A DNA stretch of 16,656 nt. Source: Alphaproteobacteria bacterium. Lineage in GTDB: Bacteria; Pseudomonadota; Alphaproteobacteria; UBA8366. Below, piece after piece: positions 1-10,254 of this stretch (positions are counted from its first letter, which is position 1; the number at the start of each line of letters is the position of its first letter). Below the pieces are notes generated by a model that was not told where the DNA came from, ran no database searches, and saw only the letters and a program-made list of their open reading frames with translations. Both the position numbers and the translations under genes were made by a program. The DNA is taken from NCBI GenBank assembly GCA_030743445.1, contig JASLSL010000256.1:1-16656 (forward strand), read 5' to 3'.

Positions 1-146
1 ACGTCGCGGTCGCAGACGATGGGGATTTCCAATTGCGGAATCGCGCGCGCCTGGGCGATCAGCGTCGCGCCGAACTGGCCCGCGCCGACCAGGCCCATAC
101 GTACGGTCCGGTCGCGATGCCGCGCAAACAGCGCCTCGTAGTTCAT
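1..146 (-). CDS. NAD(P)-dependent oxidoreductase, N-terminal fragment (runs off left edge)
   Basis: Only the first 48 codons lie in the window; the rest continues beyond position 1. The protein begins MNYEALFARHRDRTVRMGLV, followed by a Rossmann-type GAGQFGA (residues about 21-27), then a helix and a strand ending IVCDRD. This is the beta-alpha-beta start of a dinucleotide-binding domain of the Gfo/Idh or homoserine-dehydrogenase-like type. The ATG at 144-146 has GGAG 8 nt upstream, which supports the start. From memory, this N-terminus resembles alphaproteobacterial proteins with a homoserine-dehydrogenase-like NAD domain followed by a SAF domain, but the diagnostic part is outside the window. 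It is divergent from ettA. The substrate cannot be named from this fragment. Confidence 0.75.
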   Translation of the reverse strand, partial: MNYEALFARHRDRTVRMGLVGAGQFGATLIAQARAIPQLEIPIVCDRD

Positions 147-335
147 GTGCCCCGCTCCATGACAGCCGTATCTTAAAGCATAGTCCGCAAATATTTTACG
201 CGTTCCGTCGCCGCCGTGGTGCGGCGCCCTCGATTCTTGAATGTTGTATGGCGAGGTGCCGGCGTTGATCGTCCGCGCGACATTGTTTAAAGACCGTGGG
301 CGGCGATACGCCCGAGCCCGCGCCAGGAGAGCCGA

Positions 336-2015
336 ATGGCCTCGTATCAATACGTCTATGTGATGAAGGACCTGACCAAGTCCTATGACGGCGGGCGCGA
401 GGTGCTGAGCCACATCACGCTCGCCTTCTTCCCGGGCGCCAAGATCGGGGTGCTCGGCTACAACGGCGCCGGCAAGTCGACCCTGTTGCGCGTCATGGCG
501 GGGCTGGAAACCGAATTCCACGGCGGGGCCTGGGCGACCGAGGGTGCCGACGTCGGGTTCCTGTCGCAGGAGCCGGAGCTCGACGACAAAAAATCGGTCC
601 AGGATAACGTGCTCGAAGGCCTGGCCGGGGAACGCGAGCTGGTCGAGCGCTTCGAGGCGGTCAGCGCCAAGCTCGGCGAGGTCGAGGACTCGGACGAGAT
701 GAACGACCTGATCGAGCAGCAGGCCGAACTGCAGGAGAATATCGAGGCTGCCGACGCCTGGGATTTGGAGCGCCGGGTCGAGATCGCGATGGATGCCCTG
801 CGCTGTCCGCCCGCCGACCAGGACGTGAAGACGCTCTCGGGCGGCGAGCGGCGGCGGGTGGCGCTCTGCCGGCTGTTGCTGCAGAAGCCCGACCTTCTGC
901 TGCTCGACGAGCCGACCAACCATCTCGACGCCGAGACCGTGGCTTGGCTCGAGCGGCACTTGCGCGAATACGAGGGCACTGTGGTGATGGTGACCCACGA
1001 CCGTTATTTCCTCGACAACGTGACCGGCTGGATCCTCGAGCTCGACCGCGGCCGCGGCGTGCCCTACGAGGGCAACTACTCGGCCTGGCTCGAGCAGAAG
1101 CAGAAGCGGCTGGAACACGAGGCTAAGGGCGAGTCGGCGCGAATCGGTACGCTCGCGCGGGAGCGCGAGTGGATCCAGGCGAGCCCGCGGGCCCGTCAGG
1201 CCAAGGCCAAGGCGCGGATCACCGCCTATGAGAAGCTGTTGGCGGAAAGCGCCGACCGGGAACCCGGATCGGCGCAGATCATCATCCCCGCCGGCGAACG
1301 ACTCGGCGACGTGGTGATCGAGGCGGACCACCTGGCCAAGGGATTCGGCGATCGCCTGCTGATCGAGAATCTGTCGTTCAAACTTCCGCCCGGCGGGATC
1401 GTCGGCGTGATCGGCGCGAATGGGGCCGGCAAGACGACCCTGTTCCGCATGATCTCCGGCGACGAGAAGCCGGACGGCGGCAGCCTCCGCCTCGGCGAAA
1501 CGGTCCAACTCGGCTTCGTCGACCAATCGCGCGATACGCTGTCGGCCGACAACACCGTTTGGGAAGAGATCGCCGAGGGCGAGGAGGAGGTCGATCTCGG
1601 CAAGCGCAAGATCCAGAGCCGCGCTTATGTCGGCGCCTTCAACTTCCGCGGCGCCGACCAGCAAAAGAAAGTCGGCCAGTTGTCGGGCGGCGAGCGCAAC
1701 AGGGTGCATCTCGCCAAGATGCTTAAATCGGGCGCCAACGTGCTGCTGCTCGACGAGCCGACCAACGACCTCGACGTCGACACCCTCAGGGCGCTCGAGG
1801 AGGCGTTGCTGGATTTCGCCGGCTGCGCCGTCATCGTCAGCCACGACCGCTGGTTCCTCGACCGTATCGCGACCCACATCCTGGCCTTCGAGGGCGACAG
1901 TCAGGTCGAATGGTTCGAGGGCAATTACGAGGATTACGAGGCCGACCGGCGCCGGCGCCTGGGCGAGGAAGCCGACAGGCCGCATCGTATCAAGTACAAC
2001 CCGCTGACCCGGTAG
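336..2015 (+). CDS. ettA: Energy-dependent translational throttle protein EttA (ABC-F ATPase)
   Basis: Cytosolic ABC-F protein that, in the studied family member, binds the ribosomal E site and gates entry into the elongation cycle according to the ATP/ADP ratio. It has two ATPase cassettes and no membrane segment. Visible motifs are Walker A GYNGAGKST (41-49), signature LSGGE (167-171) and Walker B LLLLDEPTN with catalytic Glu192. The second cassette has Walker A GANGAGKTT (360-368), signature LSGGE (449-453) and catalytic Glu474. The charged helical linker at about 240-320 matches the P-site tRNA-interaction region. Its 559 residues are close to the roughly 555 of E. coli EttA. The motif YVMKDLTKSY and the full-length match favour EttA over Uup or ABC-F resistance proteins. 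AGGAG (325-329) lies 6 nt before the ATG. It appears monocistronic and converges on mlaC. Confidence 0.95.
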   Translation: MASYQYVYVMKDLTKSYDGGREVLSHITLAFFPGAKIGVLGYNGAGKSTLLRVMAGLETEFHGGAWATEGADVGFLSQEPELDDKKSVQDNVLEGLAGERELVERFEAVSAKLGEVEDSDEMNDLIEQQAELQENIEAADAWDLERRVEIAMDALRCPPADQDVKTLSGGERRRVALCRLLLQKPDLLLLDEPTNHLDAETVAWLERHLREYEGTVVMVTHDRYFLDNVTGWILELDRGRGVPYEGNYSAWLEQKQKRLEHEAKGESARIGTLAREREWIQASPRARQAKAKARITAYEKLLAESADREPGSAQIIIPAGERLGDVVIEADHLAKGFGDRLLIENLSFKLPPGGIVGVIGANGAGKTTLFRMISGDEKPDGGSLRLGETVQLGFVDQSRDTLSADNTVWEEIAEGEEEVDLGKRKIQSRAYVGAFNFRGADQQKKVGQLSGGERNRVHLAKMLKSGANVLLLDEPTNDLDVDTLRALEEALLDFAGCAVIVSHDRWFLDRIATHILAFEGDSQVEWFEGNYEDYEADRRRRLGEEADRPHRIKYNPLTR

Positions 2016-2038
2016 CGTCTGTCGTTCGATATTGAAAA

Positions 2039-2056
2039 GCCGGCCCTGGGGCCGGC
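2039..2056 (-). terminator. Likely intrinsic terminator of the mlaA-mlaC operon
   Basis: GCCGGCCC at 2039-2046 and GGGCCGGC at 2049-2056 are perfect complements, giving at least a 7-bp GC stem with a 4-nt loop. Read on the minus strand the stem is followed by TTTTC, a short U tract, 37 nt after the mlaC stop. On the plus strand no T run follows, so termination of ettA by the same hairpin would be weaker. A second hairpin (2067-2073 pairing with 2082-2088, 7 bp, 8-nt loop) sits between it and mlaC. Confidence 0.6.
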
Positions 2057-2092
2057 GGCGCGTGGAGGCGATCTTTCCGCGGATCGCCGGTG

Positions 2093-2737
2093 CTATTTCT
2101 TGTCGTCCTTGGCGCGGGTCTTCAGGTCCTTGGTCTTCTTGCGCAAGGCGTCGATCAACGCGGCGACGGTGCCGCCGTGCTTACTGATGTAGGTGGTGAA
2201 TTCGTCGCGCTGGGTGATGATCATGCTGACGCCCTCGATCCGTATATCGAGGATCTTGAAGTTCTTGTCGATGGTGCGGACTTGGAAGATCATCTTGGTC
2301 GGCGCACCATTATTGGTCGGGACGATCTGAGTGATGACCATCGTGTCGCGCGCGCGTTTCGTCTTGACCACCCGCTTGATATTGAAGGTCTCGCCCGAGA
2401 AATTGCGGAACGCCGAGGAATACAGCGAGACGATGTAATCTTCGAACAGCAGCAGGAAATCCTCGATCTCGCCCTTGCTGGCTTTCCGACGATACTTGCC
2501 GAGCACGAATTTGCCGATCTTGTCGATCGCGAAGCCCTCGCGGAGAAGGGTACGGAACCGGCGCTCCTGCTCGTCCTTGCTGGTCTCCTTGGAGGTCAGC
2601 ATCTCGATCGCCCGGTCGCCGAGGTCCTTCACGAAGGCGCCCGAATCGCGCGCGTCCGCGTCCGACGATGCAATCGTCAGAACAATAGCGAGCAGTGCTG
2701 CTGAAAAGAGAGCAAGCAGCTGGCGACGGTCAATCAT
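2093..2737 (-). CDS. mlaC: Phospholipid-binding protein MlaC (periplasmic lipid carrier)
   Basis: Soluble periplasmic carrier of the Mla pathway, which moves phospholipids between the MlaA complex in the outer membrane and the MlaFEDB complex in the inner membrane. The 214-residue length matches the family (Ttg2D/MlaC, about 200-215). A signal peptide is visible: basic MIDRRQ, a hydrophobic core at about 7-22, and a likely cleavage after ADA (residue 29). The body shows family-type features: a helix-rich N-terminal part with FVKDLGDRAIEML, then GKFVLGKYRR (about 80-90), then beta strands ending in ILDIRIEGVSMIITQRDEF. It lies 18 bp after mlaA, so the two are almost certainly cotranscribed. 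No clear Shine-Dalgarno precedes its ATG, so translation may be coupled to mlaA. The genes mlaFED are not in the window. The cargo is inferred from the family. Confidence 0.9.
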   Translation of the reverse strand: MIDRRQLLALFSAALLAIVLTIASSDADARDSGAFVKDLGDRAIEMLTSKETSKDEQERRFRTLLREGFAIDKIGKFVLGKYRRKASKGEIEDFLLLFEDYIVSLYSSAFRNFSGETFNIKRVVKTKRARDTMVITQIVPTNNGAPTKMIFQVRTIDKNFKILDIRIEGVSMIITQRDEFTTYISKHGGTVAALIDALRKKTKDLKTRAKDDKK

Positions 2738-2755
2738 AGGCTGGTGGTGTGCTGT

Positions 2756-3751
2756 TTAAGCGGGTTTGTCGCCCGTCGACGTCGCCGGAACCTTTTGCTC
2801 GTTTTCGAGGCTGATGTTCGGCTTTTCACCGGCCGGCTTTTTAGCGCGCTCGGTGTCCGGCTTGGTTCCGTCGCCGGTACCGGTCGGGACCAGGTCTCTC
2901 GACTTGTCGGCACGCGGCTTGTCGACGCCTTCCTCGAAGCTGACGGTCGGCTTCGAATCGTCCCTGCCTTTTGCGTGCGTCGCCGGAGCGGTCTGACCCT
3001 CGAAGCTGATCGCCGGAATCGGCACCGGATCCTGGCTCTCGCCATTCTTGATTTCGTCCTTACGGCGCTGCCGGTAGAGGCTCCGGACCGCGGCGTAGAA
3101 ATCGAGCGATGTGCGCTCCAGATCCTCGAGCGTGTCGAGGTTGCGCGAGCGTGCGTCGACCGCGCTCGCGCCGGTGCGCGGCAATGAAACGGCGGCTTCC
3201 TCGGCGAAGAAGTTCATCGGATCGCCGAACGAATCCACACCGGTTCCGATCGCGTCGCGCGGGTTGGACGGGCCGAGCAGCGGTAGGACCAGATACGGCC
3301 CTTCTTCGGCGCCCCAAATCGCCAGGGTCTGACCGAAATCCTCGTCATGGAATTCGACGCCCATTTCGCTCGCCGCGTCGACGGTGCCGCCGAATCCGAG
3401 GACGAGGTTGGTCATCGTCCGTGCCATCGTGATGCCGGCCCGGTCGACATCGCCCTGCAGGATGTCGTTCGCCAGGATGATCGGCGTGCGAATGAAATTG
3501 ATCGCCGCATGCACCATCCTGCGAATGCGCTCCGGCACGTTGTCGGCATAGGTCCGGGCGGCCGGACGGAGGATCGCCCTGTCGAGTTCGAGATTGAAAT
3601 CGAAGATCGCGCGATTGACGGTTTCGAACGGATCGTTGACGTCGTCGGCACCCTTTGTCGCGGCACATCCTCCCAGCAACAATACGCCAGCGAAGAGCGG
3701 GACATACCTAAAACGATTTTTTTGATGCTCTGAATGACTGGTCAAAATCAT
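2756..3751 (-). CDS. mlaA: MlaA/VacJ-family outer-membrane lipoprotein with long disordered tail
   Basis: Outer-membrane lipoprotein that removes mislocalised phospholipids from the outer leaflet and passes them to MlaC. The N-terminus has a hydrophobic segment ending in the lipobox LLGGC, with Cys29 as the lipidation site. The family hallmark DPFETVNRAIFDFN follows directly (about 40-53). The helical doughnut region includes IRRMVHAAINFIRTPIILAND (about 75-95). The EDFGQTLAIWG motif and the GPYLVLPLLGPSNPRDAIG stretch, typical of VacJ, lie at about 137-170. The E. coli protein is about 250 residues. The extra roughly 85 residues here, from about 246 to 331, are a Lys/Pro/Asp/Thr-rich tail with three copies of P-x-[IV]-S-[FL]-E. 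No alternative internal Met exists before the lipobox, so the start is fixed; a purine-rich AAAGGGG abuts the ATG. First gene of the mlaA-mlaC unit. Confidence 0.92.
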   Translation of the reverse strand: MILTSHSEHQKNRFRYVPLFAGVLLLGGCAATKGADDVNDPFETVNRAIFDFNLELDRAILRPAARTYADNVPERIRRMVHAAINFIRTPIILANDILQGDVDRAGITMARTMTNLVLGFGGTVDAASEMGVEFHDEDFGQTLAIWGAEEGPYLVLPLLGPSNPRDAIGTGVDSFGDPMNFFAEEAAVSLPRTGASAVDARSRNLDTLEDLERTSLDFYAAVRSLYRQRRKDEIKNGESQDPVPIPAISFEGQTAPATHAKGRDDSKPTVSFEEGVDKPRADKSRDLVPTGTGDGTKPDTERAKKPAGEKPNISLENEQKVPATSTGDKPA

Positions 3752-4014
3752 CCCCTTTAATCCCTAAGTCGATTCCACCAAACGCCGAGCGCCGCGCGGA
3801 AACACTTTTGATCACAGCGCCGCTGTAGATTTCCTAACATAGGCGCTTGCATAAGACCATAGACGATAGGCCGCGATCCGGCTGTCGCTCAACTAGTGTT
3901 GCAAAAATGTCGTGACCCTCCAAACCTCCTGGATTTCTTGACATCGAGCAAAGAACAACACGACCGCGAATTAAGAATCGATAACCGCCGGTCGGGAGAA
4001 ATTCGACTGCAATC

Positions 4015-4043
4015 TTTACATAACATAAAGATATCTTTATATA
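4015..4043 (+). promoter_or_regulatory. Predicted sigma-70-type promoter of the arsR-metF-metH operon
   Basis: TTTACA at 4015-4020 matches the -35 consensus at 5 of 6 positions. It is followed by exactly 17 bp and then TATATA at 4038-4043 (4 of 6 for the -10). The start of transcription would fall near 4050, giving a leader of about 73 nt before the ATG at 4123. The AT-rich stretch is conspicuous in this GC-rich sequence. Confidence 0.6.
4025..4040. promoter_or_regulatory. Perfect 16-bp palindrome, probable operator of the ArsR-methyltransferase regulator
   Basis: ATAAAGATATCTTTAT is its own reverse complement over all 16 bases. It fills most of the spacer between the predicted -35 and -10 boxes and overlaps the -10 by three bases, the usual position for a repressor that blocks RNA polymerase. 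ArsR-family dimers bind such inverted repeats. The adjacent gene encodes an ArsR-type DNA-binding domain, so autoregulation of the whole operon is the simplest reading. Binding itself is inferred. Confidence 0.7.
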
Positions 4044-4074
4044 GTTATAAGACGAATCGGGCAGATCGATTTGG

Positions 4075-4097
4075 CGGATCGAAAGTTTGCCGATCCG
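4075..4097 (+). other. Small hairpin in the met operon leader
   Basis: CGGATCG (4075-4081) and CGATCCG (4091-4097) form a 7-bp stem with a 9-nt loop within the predicted 5' leader, 11 nt before the AGGAG (4108-4112) that serves the ATG at 4123. It does not match a SAM or cobalamin riboswitch fold that I can recognise, and the leader looks too short for a cobalamin riboswitch. Confidence 0.35.
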
Positions 4098-4122
4098 GCC
4101 CGCCGACAGGAGCCGATAGCCC

Positions 4123-5076
4123 ATGGAGAAACTACTTCACGGCATGCGCGCGGCGGCCGAGCCAACCCGGCTCAGGCTGCTGGCGCTGTGCGGCCAGGGT
4201 GAGTTGACGGTGAGCGAACTGAAACAGATCTTGGGGCAGAGCCAACCCCGCGTATCGCGCCACTTGAAGCTGTTGGTCGAGGCCGGCCTTCTCGAGCGTT
4301 ATCGCGAGGGAACCTGGGCATTTTACCGACTAGCCGAGCACGAGCCGGGCGCCGCTCTCGCGCGCCGTCTGGTCGAGATGATTCCAGATCGGGATCCATT
4401 GTTGATCCGCGATCTAGAGCGCCTCGACGACGTCAAGCAGGCGCGCGCCGAACGGGCGGCCGCATTTTTCCGACGCAATGCCGCCGAGTGGGACGAAATT
4501 CGCCGCCTGCATGTCGACGACGCCAAGGTCGAAGAGGCGCTATTGTCTTTATTGCCGGTGGACACCGTGTGGGACCATATCGATATCGGCACCGGAACCG
4601 GGCGCATTCTCGAGGTCGTCGGCGGCCAAGTCGGCCGAGCGGTCGGTATCGACCTGTCGCGCGAGATGCTCGCCGTTGCGCGCGCCAACCTGGAACGCAG
4701 TTCGAGCGGAAACTGTCACGTGCGCCACGGCGACATGAATCAGATTCCGCAACCGGCCGAATCTTTCGACATTGCGACCCTGCACCTCGCCCTGCATTAC
4801 GCCGAGGACCCGCGTATCGCAATCGCCGAGGCGGCGCGCGTGCTGCGGCCGGGCGGCCGTCTGATCGTCGTCGATTTCGCACCACACCACGAAGAGCACC
4901 TAGTGAGCGAGCACGCGCACCGTTGGCTCGGCTTCACCGACGAAGAGGTCGCCCGCTGGTGCGAGCTCGCCCATCTCGTGCCGGGTAAGCCGATTCATCT
5001 GCCCGGCAAACCGCTGACCGTCTGTCTCTGGCCCGCTTACAGGCCGGCCGAGGCGTCGGTGGCGGCAACCGGATAA
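4123..5076 (+). CDS. ArsR-type HTH regulator fused to a class I SAM-dependent methyltransferase
   Basis: Residues 1-95 form a winged-helix ArsR-type domain: EPTRLRLLALC (13-23), then the recognition region GQSQPRVSRHLKLL (38-51) and wing YREGTWAFYRL (60-70). The metal-binding ELCVCDL motif of the metalloregulatory members reads ELTVSEL (27-33) here, so a metal sensor is unlikely. Residues about 120-260 are a Rossmann methyltransferase with motif I DIGTGTG (154-160), the acidic post-I GID (175-177), HGDMNQIP (202-209) and VLRPGGRLIVVDF (240-252). AGGAG lies 10 nt before the ATG. metF starts 12 bp downstream. Known biology: ArsR-family SahR regulators control methionine-cycle genes in other proteobacteria. 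Inference: this protein senses SAM or SAH through its methyltransferase fold and represses this operon. Whether it also methylates a substrate cannot be told. Confidence 0.88.
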   Translation: MEKLLHGMRAAAEPTRLRLLALCGQGELTVSELKQILGQSQPRVSRHLKLLVEAGLLERYREGTWAFYRLAEHEPGAALARRLVEMIPDRDPLLIRDLERLDDVKQARAERAAAFFRRNAAEWDEIRRLHVDDAKVEEALLSLLPVDTVWDHIDIGTGTGRILEVVGGQVGRAVGIDLSREMLAVARANLERSSSGNCHVRHGDMNQIPQPAESFDIATLHLALHYAEDPRIAIAEAARVLRPGGRLIVVDFAPHHEEHLVSEHAHRWLGFTDEEVARWCELAHLVPGKPIHLPGKPLTVCLWPAYRPAEASVAATG

Positions 5077-5088
5077 GGGACCATCGCA

Positions 5089-5955
5089 ATGGCCGACGTT
5101 CCGACCGTCAGTTTCGAGTTCTTTCCGCCGCACGACGAGGCGGCGGAAGAGCGCCTGTGGGCCGTGCTGCACAAGCTCGCCCCGCTCAACCCGGCGTTCT
5201 TTTCGGTGACCTATGGCGCCGGCGGCACGACACGCAACCGCACCGAGCGCATCGTCAGCCGCATCCACAACGAGATGCCGGTGCCGCCGGCGGCGCATCT
5301 GACCTGTGTGGGCGCGACACGCGAGGAGGTCGACGAGTTGGCCGCCGAGTGGTGGGAGGCCGGCATCCACCGCATCGTGGCGCTGAGGGGCGATCCGCCC
5401 AAGGGCGAGACGGCCTACGCGCCGCATCCGGGCGGCTACGAGAATGGCGCCGCCCTGACGGCCGGGCTGAAGGACATCGCCGATTTCGACATATCGGTCG
5501 CCGGCTATCCCGAAATCCATCCGGATTCGCCGGATCTCGAGGCCGACCTCGACAACCTGAAGCGCAAGGTCGATGCCGGCGCCAGCCGGGTGCTGACCCA
5601 GTACTTCTTCGACAACGAACTCTACTACCGGTTCCGCGACCGGTGTGCCGCGGCCGGCATCGACGTGCCGATCGTCCCCGGCATCTTGCCGGTCACCAAC
5701 TTCACCCGCGTGGTCGAGTTCTCCGAGAGCTGCGGCGCCACGGTGCCGGGCTGGATGGCCGAGCTGTTCGAGGGGCTCGACGAGGACCCGGAGATCCGCA
5801 ATTTGATCGCCGCCACGGTCGCGGTCGAGCAGTGCGAGGACCTGCGCCGCAACGGCGTCGACGCGTTCCATTTCTACACCCTGAACCGGGCCGGGCTGAC
5901 CTATGCGATCTGCTGGCGGCTCGGCATGCGTCCCGACCTGTCCAAGGCGGCGTGA
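5089..5955 (+). CDS. metF: Methylenetetrahydrofolate reductase [NAD(P)H]
   Basis: FAD-dependent reduction of 5,10-methylene-THF to 5-methyl-THF, the methyl donor for MetH. The 288-residue TIM-barrel protein has the length of bacterial MetF. It shows the family blocks SFEFFPP (8-14, with the catalytic Glu10), SVTYGAGG (39-46), HLTCVG (70-75) and ALRGDPP (98-104, with the FAD-interacting Asp102). Later blocks are VAGYPEIHPDS, TQYFFDNELYYRF, and VPGILPVTN. The C-terminus ends FHFYTLNRAGLTYAICWRLG, the usual folate-site region. AAGGGA about 9 nt upstream supports the ATG. It is 12 bp after the regulator and 9 bp before metH, so the three are one transcription unit. Nothing is missing or unusual in it. 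Confidence 0.96.
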   Translation: MADVPTVSFEFFPPHDEAAEERLWAVLHKLAPLNPAFFSVTYGAGGTTRNRTERIVSRIHNEMPVPPAAHLTCVGATREEVDELAAEWWEAGIHRIVALRGDPPKGETAYAPHPGGYENGAALTAGLKDIADFDISVAGYPEIHPDSPDLEADLDNLKRKVDAGASRVLTQYFFDNELYYRFRDRCAAAGIDVPIVPGILPVTNFTRVVEFSESCGATVPGWMAELFEGLDEDPEIRNLIAATVAVEQCEDLRRNGVDAFHFYTLNRAGLTYAICWRLGMRPDLSKAA

Positions 5956-5964
5956 GGCGGTCCC

Positions 5965-9669
<3,705 letters not shown>

Positions 9670-9680
9670 GGAGCGACGAC

Positions 9681-9899
9681 ATGACCGACGAGCGCGACAA
9701 GCCGAAGCCCCTCTCCGCCGACGAAGTGTTGCGCGAGGAGGGGACGGACGAGCTGTTTCCCGCCGAGCAGGCGGCGGACGACCAATCGGCGGCGACGCCG
9801 GACCAAGAGGCGACCGAGTCCGTGTCGGGCCGCCGCGTGGGGCTCTGGATTCTCGCCGCCCTGGTGGTCGCGATGCTGGCCTATCTCGCCTTGCAGTGA
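9681..9899 (+). CDS. Small C-terminally anchored membrane protein of unknown function
   Basis: A 72-residue protein not recognised as a named family. Residues 1-50 are hydrophilic and acidic (PLSADEVLREEGTDELFPAE, then a D/Q/A/T-rich stretch). Arg51-Arg52 precede a single hydrophobic segment (about 53-70, VGLWILAALVVAMLAYLA), and the protein ends two residues later. This is the layout of a tail-anchored protein with the N-terminal part in the cytoplasm. GGGAG lies about 7 nt before the ATG. It starts 11 bp after the metH stop on the same strand, so it is probably the last gene of the met operon. The coding bias matches its neighbours and the frame is clean, which favours a real gene. A role in methionine metabolism is only suggested by position. 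Confidence 0.7.
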   Translation: MTDERDKPKPLSADEVLREEGTDELFPAEQAADDQSAATPDQEATESVSGRRVGLWILAALVVAMLAYLALQ

Positions 9900-9983
9900 A
9901 CTAGTAATTGTAGCGGGGGCCGTACCGAGGAACCTTCACAAGCGGTCATCCCCGCCTCGCCTTCGCGTGGCCAGGCTCCGGCG

Positions 9984-10091
9984 GACCCCCCCCTCCCTAA
10001 CCCTCCCCCTCGTCGGGGGGAGGGGATTCAAAGTGCGGGTCTAAATAAATTCCTCCTCCCCAACGAGGGAGGGGGCTAGGGGGAGGGGGTC
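9984..10091. repeat. Imperfect long inverted repeat, C-rich and G-rich arms (MITE-like dispersed element)
   Basis: The left arm (9984-10026) starts GACCCCCCCCTCCCTAACCC and contains CTCGTCGGGGGGAGGGGA. The right arm (10051-10091), when reverse-complemented, starts GACCCCCTCCCCCTAGCCCC and contains CTCGTTGGGGAGG. The arms are clearly homologous with several mismatches and are separated by a 24-bp AT-richer core. From memory, elements of this CCCTCCCTAACCCTCCCCC type are dispersed in many alphaproteobacterial genomes. The copy number here is unknown. Transcribed from either side it would fold into a strong hairpin and could end transcription from both flanking units. Confidence 0.65.
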
Positions 10092-10107
10092 CAAGCAAGA
10101 ATCTCGT

Positions 10108-10136
10108 CCTCACCCTTCTACAGGCTCAGGGTGAGG
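10108..10136. repeat. Short palindromic repeat (9-bp arms)
   Basis: CCTCACCCT (10108-10116) is the exact reverse complement of AGGGTGAGG (10128-10136), with an 11-nt loop TCTACAGGCTC. The whole resembles the widespread proteobacterial intergenic repeat containing CAGGCTCAGGGTGA, recognised from memory. It overlaps the start of the next inverted repeat by one base. Confidence 0.6.
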
Positions 10137-10211
10137 CAAAATACGGGGACACGATTTCGGCACACCGATTCATGTCGCACGAACCTTCACCATCGTGTCC
10201 CCTTATTTTGC
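10136..10211. repeat. Inverted repeat with 20-bp arms, REP/transposon-end-like
   Basis: GCAAAATACGGGGACACGAT (10136-10155) pairs with ATCGTGTCCCCTTATTTTGC (10192-10211) at 19 of 20 positions, with a 36-bp centre. From memory, the ACGGGGACACGAT sequence type is common at intergenic repeats linked to IS200-like/REP-associated Y1 transposases. No transposase gene is present here, so this would be a solo, non-autonomous copy. Confidence 0.6.
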
Positions 10212-10254
10212 CGCTTTCGCGGGAATGACGAAAAGACGTGATTGAGTGACGGGT

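Larger units (their letters stand above)
3752..4122. other. Divergent intergenic region between mlaA and the met operon
   Basis: A 371-bp gene-free stretch, clearly more AT-rich than its surroundings, between two divergently transcribed operons. The right part holds the promoter and palindromic operator of the methionine operon (annotated separately) and a small leader hairpin. The left part must hold the mlaA promoter, but I see no convincing -35/-10 pair there. A 13-bp inverted repeat, ACAGCG-C-CGCTGT (3824-3836), lies about 75 bp upstream of mlaA and could be a protein site. The small reading frames here have poor start contexts and no recognisable content. Confidence 0.7.
9900..10254. other. 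Gene-free region made of nested inverted repeats
   Basis: A 355-bp gap between the met operon and the convergent terB-like gene. It contains no credible coding sequence and no tRNA that I can fold. It holds at least three adjacent inverted repeats, annotated separately. They are framed by an outer pair: GTCATCCCCGC at 9945-9955 and GCGGGAATGAC at 10219-10229 (10 of 11 complementary). The 10-mer GAACCTTCAC also occurs twice, at 9930-9939 and 10181-10190. The sequence looks like a landing site where several dispersed repeat families have accumulated between two gene ends. Confidence 0.75.

Noticed and set aside
3938..3943. Perfect -35-like TTGACA upstream of the met operon
   Set aside because: No acceptable -10 follows at 16-19 bp; the sequence there is GC-rich (CGACCGCG). 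The pair at 4015-4043 is better.
4044..4122. Possible SAM-II or cobalamin riboswitch in the met operon leader
   Set aside because: The predicted leader is only about 73 nt. It shows one simple 7-bp hairpin and none of the conserved loops I would expect. Control by the palindromic operator explains the layout better.
9984..10091. CRISPR-like repeat array
   Set aside because: The repeats are inverted arms, not regularly spaced direct repeats with unique spacers, and no cas gene is present.
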